Assembly: GCA_964606165.1 (NCBI GenBank) | Contig: CAZSFQ010000003.1 | Location: 1 to 64,000, forward strand | DNA length: 64,000 nucleotides | From: UBA4923 sp964606165 | GTDB lineage: Bacteria > Bacillota > Clostridia > Saccharofermentanales > DTU023 | Reading direction: 5' to 3' | Shown: in pieces, positions 59,329 through 64,000 of the stretch | Layout: the number at the start of each line of letters is the position of its first letter | Position numbering within the stretch: position 1 is the first letter of the stretch | Position numbers and translations under genes: made by a program | The notes under the pieces: generated by a model | Database searches by the model: none | What the model was told of the DNA's origin: nothing | The model's input: only the letters and a program-made list of their open reading frames with translations

Positions 59329-62300
59329 TTATTTTTTCTTTCTGCCATGGACTTTGATGGCAACAAAACCCATAGCGGAGATTAGCACGACGACTCCCCC
59401 GATAATCAGGGCCTTGATCAGACCTGACATGGGAGGTGCATCCCTTTCTTCGGAAGTCCCGGATGGTTGGGTGCTTGTGCTTGTTTGGTTGAACTCACCG
59501 GGAGTCGTTGGCTCCGCCGAACCTGCCGGATCTGCCGGATCGGTTGGATCTGTCGGATCTGTCGGATCGCCCGGATCGGTCGGATCTGTCGGATCCGTCG
59601 GATCCGTTGGAGTTGCGGGACCGTCACTGCTGCCTGGTTTGACGGTCAGGCTGAAGATCAGAATCGCGTCCGGATGAAGGCCATTTTCGGCCGTCAGCGT
59701 GGCCGTGTAGTTGCCTTGTCTCAAACCGGAAGCGATGTGAATTTCCTTGGTTTGACTGTCCCAGCTAAGCTTCGGGTCGCTGGCACTGAAGCTGATCTCC
59801 GGGATCGGGATACCCGAAAATGCAAAGGCGTTTGTCTTTGCAGCCCGGTAACCTTGAGTCAGTATCAAGGCCGTGTCGCCGCTGATGGCTGGAGGCCCCT
59901 TGACTGTCAGATGGAAGGTCAGTGACGCATCCGGATCCAGGCCGTTGGAGGCTGTCAGGGTGGCGGTGTAGTAGCCCTGGTCCAAACCGGGAGCCATGAC
60001 GATTTCATTGGTTTGGCTGTCCCAGGCAATTTTCGGATCGCTGGCGCTGAAACTGATCTCCGGAGCCGGCAGTCCTGTAAAGGTATAGGCACTTGTTCTT
60101 GCCTCCGGATAGCCTTGAACCAGCGTCAAGTCTCTATCTCCGCCGATGGAGGGTGGCCCCTGGACCGCCAGATGAAAGGTCAGTGACGCATCCGGATTCA
60201 GACCATTGGCGGCTGTCAGCACGGCGCTATAGTTGCCTTGATCCAAGCCGGGCGCGATGACCATTTCATTGCTTTGGCTGTCCCAGGCAATTTTCGGGTC
60301 GCTGGCAATGAAGCTGATCTCCGGAACCGGAATGCCCGTGAAATCATAGGCATTGGTTCTCGCCCCCGGATAGCCTTCAATCAGTATCATGTCCGCGTCA
60401 CCGCTGATGGCGGGAGGCCCCTGAACCGTCAGATGGAAGGTCAGTGTCGCATCCGTGCTCAGGCCATTTGAAGCGGCCAGGATGACTGTGTAGTTGCCCT
60501 GGCTCAAACCGGGAGCTACTGTCAGCTTCTGCTCCGTTTCGTCCCAGGTAATTCTGCCGTCCAGGTCATCATCGATGGTGACTTGGGGCAAGGGCGTTCC
60601 AGTCAATTGATAGGCTTCCGTCTGAACAGCATCGGTATAACCTTCTGTCAGCGTCATGTCTGTGGGTCCCTCAATGCCCGGCAAAGCCGATTTATAGGTG
60701 GCTTCGACATTGACCGTTTCTCTTGCCATGGTGAAGGCTGTCGGAGTTGTAAACGCATCGTCAAGCGTCACACCGCCCTTGGTTATAATCCACTTGTCAA
60801 AGACCATATCCTGGGGCGGAGCGTTTGCCGTGATCGTGACCCTTTCCCCGTTTTTATAAATGTTGCTATTGCCAGAGGAACCGTTTTTCACGATAACAAA
60901 AGATTTTATGGGGACCACCAACTCATCATAATGGGTCGGATCGACAACCGAGGTGGCTCTTATGGTAATTTCGTCCGCTGTTTCATCAAGTCCCACACCG
61001 AAATGACCCTCAGGGGAAACATTGGTGTCCTGGCTTGTGGCTCCGGTCACCGACCAAGTGACATCCTGGGAGACATTGGGAGCGCCTTCCACCACTGCGG
61101 AAACGCCATTGTAGGTACGCTGTCCTCTTATTCCTGTGCCGAGCGGCACAGACATACTTACACTGTTCACGCCTGACCACCAGACGGCGTAAAAGGTGGT
61201 ATCTGCCGTGGTGAAGTAGGAAGTTCCAGGTTGGTAAAGTTTGCCGGAACCGTCCTGGTTAAGAGACCAGCCCTTGAAGAAGGTCTGGCCTTCGGGGCCG
61301 GTAAAGGTGCAGGTCCACATGTAATGCATATTAGTTGTTCTGGGTGCAGACCCGTATCCTACGGCGCCGGTGCCATTGTTGGCCACGTAGGTCATGACGT
61401 AGGGGGAAAGCACCATGCTGGCGAAGATTTCAATGGGGCCTGTGATGGCTGCCTTGTCGATTGTAAGCAAGCCTGTGTCGCCGTTGAATGAGTATTGATC
61501 CTGGCTAATCTTCTGGCCGCCGATTTGGATCTTTTCTATTGTGCATGGATACTCGTAAGTGGCAGGCGGCTTCAGTGTCACCTGGTAATCCGAAGACGAG
61601 GTGGCGACAGACGAACCTTCGTGTTCAGCGCCATAGACGGCCACCGGATATTCCCCGGAATTAACCTGGACCCATTGGGCGTAAGCAGTCCTTGTAGAGC
61701 TCATATTCCGTTTGAAATCAAAGGCCCCCGAGTCTTCCCCCGGCCCTTTTGTCCATCCTGTAAAGGCGTAATCCGCGTTTGCTGCCTTCGGCGCAGGAGG
61801 AATGGATGGATAATTTGCTGACCGCACGATCTGCGTCCCAGGCGCGCTGGCCGTTGTAAAATTCTGCCCGTTGGAGTCAAAATTCAAGAAATAATAGTAT
61901 AAAAAATACTTTGAGCTTGAACCCTTTCTGCCAACTGTCTGGTTGGGGTGGATTAACTCATCGTTTACCATCATGTCGTAATTGCCTTCCGGGAGCTGGA
62001 CAGAATAAAGGCCCGGCTCCCTCTCGGTCAAAGTGTAGGTCGTGCCGGCAGTCGTATCCTTTGCCAGGGCTGTCGCGCCGCTATAGGGCTGCCCGTCCAA
62101 GGCCAACTGAAAAGCTCTGGTTTCCCAGGGGAACCATAAGGCGGAGAGGGTCATATCCCCGTTGACCTTATTTGAAAAATCCCATCTGGTCTCCATATAA
62201 TTCCGGATATAGGTCCAGTATCCAAAATAGAACTTCTCTTCTGCCAGCGGGACAGGGTCTTCAGGCTCTACGGCCGGCGTACCCTTCGGAATAGTCTGAT

Positions 62301-62436
62301 CAACAGGAGCACCGGTTCCGTGACCTTTCATATCAAAGGACACGGTGACCGTTTCCCCGTCCGCCATGGCCAGAACCGGCACCAGTGCCATCACCAGGCA
62401 GAGACTCAATAAAAGGCCAAAAATCCTTTTCTTCAT
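59329..62436 (-). CDS. Repeat-containing cell-surface protein
   Basis: This 1035-residue exported protein starts with a signal peptide (MKKRIFGLLLSLCLVMALV). Residues ~30-600 contain segments like InlB B-repeats (FYFGYWTY, FKGWSLNQDGSG, YAQW). Four ~86-residue repeats follow (about 588-932), each with GPPxISGDxxLxLxxGY, PEISFSASDPKIAWDSQ and DASLTFHLTV. A Thr-Asp-Pro tandem spacer (about 942-972) reaches the wall. The end is APPMSG, a helix and HGRKKK, a variant anchor like the SpaA protein's. The start ATG 62436 has AGGGAG 11 bases upstream. Its role is probably adhesion. Confidence 0.85.
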   Translation of the reverse strand: MKKRIFGLLLSLCLVMALVPVLAMADGETVTVSFDMKGHGTGAPVDQTIPKGTPAVEPEDPVPLAEEKFYFGYWTYIRNYMETRWDFSNKVNGDMTLSALWFPWETRAFQLALDGQPYSGATALAKDTTAGTTYTLTEREPGLYSVQLPEGNYDMMVNDELIHPNQTVGRKGSSSKYFLYYYFLNFDSNGQNFTTASAPGTQIVRSANYPSIPPAPKAANADYAFTGWTKGPGEDSGAFDFKRNMSSTRTAYAQWVQVNSGEYPVAVYGAEHEGSSVATSSSDYQVTLKPPATYEYPCTIEKIQIGGQKISQDQYSFNGDTGLLTIDKAAITGPIEIFASMVLSPYVMTYVANNGTGAVGYGSAPRTTNMHYMWTCTFTGPEGQTFFKGWSLNQDGSGKLYQPGTSYFTTADTTFYAVWWSGVNSVSMSVPLGTGIRGQRTYNGVSAVVEGAPNVSQDVTWSVTGATSQDTNVSPEGHFGVGLDETADEITIRATSVVDPTHYDELVVPIKSFVIVKNGSSGNSNIYKNGERVTITANAPPQDMVFDKWIITKGGVTLDDAFTTPTAFTMARETVNVEATYKSALPGIEGPTDMTLTEGYTDAVQTEAYQLTGTPLPQVTIDDDLDGRITWDETEQKLTVAPGLSQGNYTVILAASNGLSTDATLTFHLTVQGPPAISGDADMILIEGYPGARTNAYDFTGIPVPEISFIASDPKIAWDSQSNEMVIAPGLDQGNYSAVLTAANGLNPDASLTFHLAVQGPPSIGGDRDLTLVQGYPEARTSAYTFTGLPAPEISFSASDPKIAWDSQTNEIVMAPGLDQGYYTATLTASNGLDPDASLTFHLTVKGPPAISGDTALILTQGYRAAKTNAFAFSGIPIPEISFSASDPKLSWDSQTKEIHIASGLRQGNYTATLTAENGLHPDAILIFSLTVKPGSSDGPATPTDPTDPTDPTDPGDPTDPTDPTDPADPAGSAEPTTPGEFNQTSTSTQPSGTSEERDAPPMSGLIKALIIGGVVVLISAMGFVAIKVHGRKKK
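59536..59610. repeat. 9-bp tandem repeats coding for the Thr-Asp-Pro spacer
   Basis: Units like GGATCTGTC and GGATCGGTC occur about eight times in a row, each coding for TDP on the minus strand. Unit number may vary by slippage and so change spacer length. Confidence 0.85.
59640..60680. repeat. Four ~258-bp repeats in the surface protein gene
   Basis: Each unit codes for one ~86-residue domain. The inner three are most alike in DNA, and the outermost toward the N-terminus is more divergent. Confidence 0.8.
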
Positions 62437-62645
62437 TTCTTCTCAATCTCCCTTAAACATTCACCCGTCTGTTTGGCTGTCCTTTGTCTGCACATAAGAC
62501 ACAGAGCCGTCACGCAGGAGCATGGCGCTAACCGTTCCGAAGCTCCTTTCTCCGAAAAGTACTCTAATAAAAATACCTCTACCTATATAGGGACAAAATA
62601 TTGCAAAACTACGCACCCCTAAAGCAAAAACAAATAAGCAGCCCA

Positions 62646-62759
62646 TGATATAGTTGGCTACGGCCCTTATGGGCGCTATTTGCTGAGCTGCTCAAGGCGA
62701 TAGCCGCGTTGATCTCTTTTCCATGGTCATCCCGGCTCAGGCTGGGAGGGTCTTTTTTT
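62646..62759 (+). ncRNA. Candidate small RNA with terminator
   Basis: An extended -10 TGATATAGT (62646-62654) is followed by a GC-rich, foldable ~100 nt and a terminator: CCCGGC/GCTGGG arms at 62731-62746, then a T-run at 62752-62759. GGCTA (62656-62660) can pair with TAGCC near 62701-62705. No ORF is convincing inside. It may be a regulatory RNA or an antisense to the leader of the surface protein gene. Two tandem 12-mers ATTGAGCCCAAT follow at 62760-62783. The remainder of 62437-62645 shows no credible gene. Confidence 0.4.
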
Positions 62760-62811
62760 ATTGAGCCCAATATTGAGCCCAATATTTATACATCTGGTCG
62801 TATAAAAGAAA

Positions 62812-62848
62812 AAGAAAACCCCTGTAACGTCACTGTCGCAGGGGTTTT
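62812..62848 (-). terminator. Terminator after tRNA-Phe
   Basis: AAAACCCCTG and CAGGGGTTTT (62815-62824, 62839-62848) form the stem. On the minus strand CTTTTTCTTTT follows. Confidence 0.85.
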
Positions 62849-62852
62849 GGCT

Positions 62853-62928
<76 letters not shown>

Positions 62929-62960
62929 TTAAGCGATTGCCGGCATGAAGCCGGCAAATG

Positions 62961-63037
62961 TGGCGACGCAGAAGGGGCTCGAACCCTCGACCTCCAGCGT
63001 GACAGGCTGGCATTCTAACCAACTGAACTACTGCGCC
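62961..63037 (-). tRNA. tRNA-Asp (anticodon GTC)
   Basis: This is a 77-nt cloverleaf on the minus strand. Acceptor GGCGCAG pairs with CTGCGTC (one G-U), and CCA is encoded. The arm CCAGC/GCTGG encloses CTGTCAC with GTC (63001-63003). It is upstream of tRNA-Phe; a GCCGGC hairpin lies between them (62943-62955), probably a processing signal. Confidence 0.96.
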
Positions 63038-63150
63038 CTATCGCTGTCTCAAGCGGCTGTGTAAGTCTATCAGATGGATCAAATGATTGTCAACAAGATG
63101 AAAAACCAAGCCGAAAAGGCCGGTTGGGACTCAATTTCAGCCTTCAGGCC

Positions 63151-63450
63151 CTACTTCTTCCAGTCACCTTCTTCGGCAACCTTTGTGGGCAGCTCCGCTT
63201 TCATCGCGGGCGCAATGGGGAAATTGATCTTCTTTATGGGTGTACGGCCGAAGAGAAAATCAATGGATACCTGATAATAATCGGCAATTCTGTTCAGCAT
63301 GTAAAAATCCGGCTCGCGGTCGCCCCGCTCGTATTTCGAAATGGTTTGCCTGCTGACATTCAAATCAGCAGCGATATCCTCCTGGCGGAGCCGCATTTCC
63401 TTTCTCAATTCCCTGAGACGTTTGGCGAAAATTTGCATTGGCCGTGGCAT
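63151..63450 (-). CDS. XRE-family transcriptional regulator
   Basis: This 99-residue protein has a helix-turn-helix (RLRQEDIAADLNVSRQTISKYERG) near residues 16-45 and continues ADYYQVSIDFLFGRT, both typical of Cro/CI-like HTH_3 regulators. The C-terminal ~30 residues (KINFPIAPAMKAELPT) look like a tail. ATG 63450 and ATG 63438 are both possible; neither has a clear Shine-Dalgarno. The gene is convergent with nothing known and divergent from tRNA-Val. The target is unknown. Confidence 0.8.
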   Translation of the reverse strand: MPRPMQIFAKRLRELRKEMRLRQEDIAADLNVSRQTISKYERGDREPDFYMLNRIADYYQVSIDFLFGRTPIKKINFPIAPAMKAELPTKVAEEGDWKK

Positions 63451-63490
63451 GACAACTGGATTATCTATCTTGGCGGCCCGGCTCACAAGC

Positions 63491-63539
63491 AAAAAAGCCT
63501 GTATGCGCCGAAATGGCGCGTTTTGCAGATACAGGTCAA
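63491..63539. other. Long hairpin upstream of the XRE gene
   Basis: CCTGTAT (63498-63504) pairs with ATACAGG (63530-63536), with an inner GCGCC/GGCGC. On the minus strand the stem is followed by CTTTTTTG, as in a terminator placed before the XRE gene. The -35 box of tRNA-Val lies inside it. Confidence 0.5.
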
Positions 63540-63550
63540 TGTGCTAGACT
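63522..63550 (+). promoter_or_regulatory. Promoter of tRNA-Val
   Basis: TTTGCA (63522-63527), a 17-bp spacer and TAGACT (63545-63550) lie just before the tRNA start. Confidence 0.55.
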
Positions 63551-63567
63551 GTCAACGTTTAAGGCAT

Positions 63568-63643
63568 GGGAGCATAGCTCAGCAGGGAGAGCACTTGCCT
63601 TACAAGCAAGGGGTCATCGGTTCGAGCCCGGTTGCTCCCACCA
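63568..63643 (+). tRNA. tRNA-Val (anticodon TAC)
   Basis: This is a 76-nt cloverleaf. Acceptor GGGAGCA pairs with TGCTCCC, and CCA is encoded. The arm CTTGC/GCAAG encloses CTTACAA with TAC (63601-63603). Confidence 0.96.
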
Positions 63644-63644
63644 A

Positions 63645-63686
63645 AATAAACCGCTGGATTATTGATACCCCAGCGGTTTATTTTTT
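63645..63686 (+). terminator. Terminator after tRNA-Val
   Basis: AATAAACCGCTGG and CCAGCGGTTTATT (63645-63657, 63670-63682) form a 13-bp stem ending in TTTTTT. It may serve the convergent minus-strand gene too. Confidence 0.9.
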
Positions 63687-63712
63687 GAAGCATGGGACTG
63701 GTTCCCGCTTGA

Positions 63713-64000
63713 TCAGGGCTGAAAGCCGACCGGCTCCGTTCTTGTTTTCACGGCAAAAAGAGAAGACAAATCGATGGCGGCCGCCTCTGTCTGATTGAGC
63801 AGGCCGCCTCTTAACGCTTCGGTTGTCAATGGCAAAAACACGCTTTCACTGATGGCCCAGCTGATTAAATTTCCGGTGTTTGCCTTTAGATCCCCGGAGA
63901 GATAAGCATCCTCCACGGAGGCCATGATGGCGTAGCCCGCCTCCCCATCAAACTCCACGGCAATGCCGTTGGCTTGATGGCTGGTAAGACCCGGGATCTT
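63713..64000 (-). CDS. C-terminal part of an unidentified protein (runs off right edge)
   Basis: The frame is open from the edge at 64000 to the stop at 63713, about 95 residues: it begins KIPGLTSHQANGIAVEFDGE and ends KTRTEPVGFQP. It is mixed acidic and hydrophobic with no motif I recognise. A GTG at 63958 could be an internal start, but the frame continues upstream. Without the rest no function can be given. Confidence 0.6.
   Translation of the reverse strand, partial: KIPGLTSHQANGIAVEFDGEAGYAIMASVEDAYLSGDLKANTGNLISWAISESVFLPLTTEALRGGLLNQTEAAAIDLSSLFAVKTRTEPVGFQP

Noticed and set aside
59418..59627. Minus-strand frame rich in IRQIRPIRQ
   Set aside because: A frame-shifted reading of the 9-bp repeats in the surface protein gene; not a gene.

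Overview
This window reads as a moderately GC-rich (by eye well above 50%) chromosome of an anaerobic Firmicute, most likely class Clostridia. The basis is a B. subtilis-like block (PLP decarboxylase, tmk, darA, holB, ricT, rsmI, metG, tatD), Mini-III ribonuclease, an S-box (SAM-I) riboswitch on metK, Gram-positive LexA boxes, a ferredoxin, an iron alcohol dehydrogenase and a molybdenum hydroxylase cluster. Species cannot be named from sequence reading alone.

Layout. 1-3750 is an accessory patch: a decayed type IIG restriction/methylase gene split by a complete IS21-family element (ends and 5-bp target duplication visible), then a serine recombinase followed by a long inverted repeat. 3746-14102 holds a Fic protein and a minus-strand cluster: radical SAM protein, C_GCAxxG_C_C protein, methyltransferase, small CxxC redox protein, a large flavin/Fe-S oxidoreductase with CCG domains, a Mo-hydroxylase and an OFA-type MFS carrier. 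The gene set and order match what I recall as the DVU_1554-DVU_1559 (TrsS/TrsM) set of Desulfovibrio, whose substrate is unknown. Seven copies of a 13-bp motif flank the radical SAM gene and sit in front of fic. 14222-18379 carries two small envelope-related genes and a large SpaA-repeat surface protein with an N-terminal Cys/His domain.

18530-28481 is the conserved housekeeping block, interrupted by ferredoxin and alcohol dehydrogenase genes. 28538-37492 holds a kinase-like gene, clpX-clpP-tig (trigger factor with a His-rich tail), a divergent candidate 6S RNA, cysS-mrnC-rlmB, a lipoprotein and tRNA-Arg. 37549-43066 is a complete ABC importer of the DUF3798 type with a structured leader and an internal terminator after the binding-protein gene.

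43509-46985 has a PNPOx-like flavoprotein, then an SOS operon: two LexA-box-like sites, a small beta-rich protein, a Y-family polymerase and a second small protein resembling the first, followed by an Abi_2/HEPN protein. 46982-52316 holds a ZIP transporter, comF, recD2 and riboswitch-controlled metK. 52471-57642 is a compact Tad pilus locus (P-loop-less CpaE, CpaF, fused TadB-TadC, a 58-residue Flp pilin, a DUF6382/FHA protein). 57709-64000 holds upp, rpiB, a region with DnaA-box-like repeats and a possible short transcript, a 1035-residue repeat surface protein, tRNAs for Phe, Asp and Val, an XRE regulator and the end of an unidentified gene at the right edge.

The best leads for undescribed biology are the Mo-hydroxylase/TrsS cluster with its operator-like array, the SOS polymerase flanked by two related small proteins, the minimal Tad locus and the DUF3798 transporter leader. 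Family names are recalled from general knowledge and no search was run.
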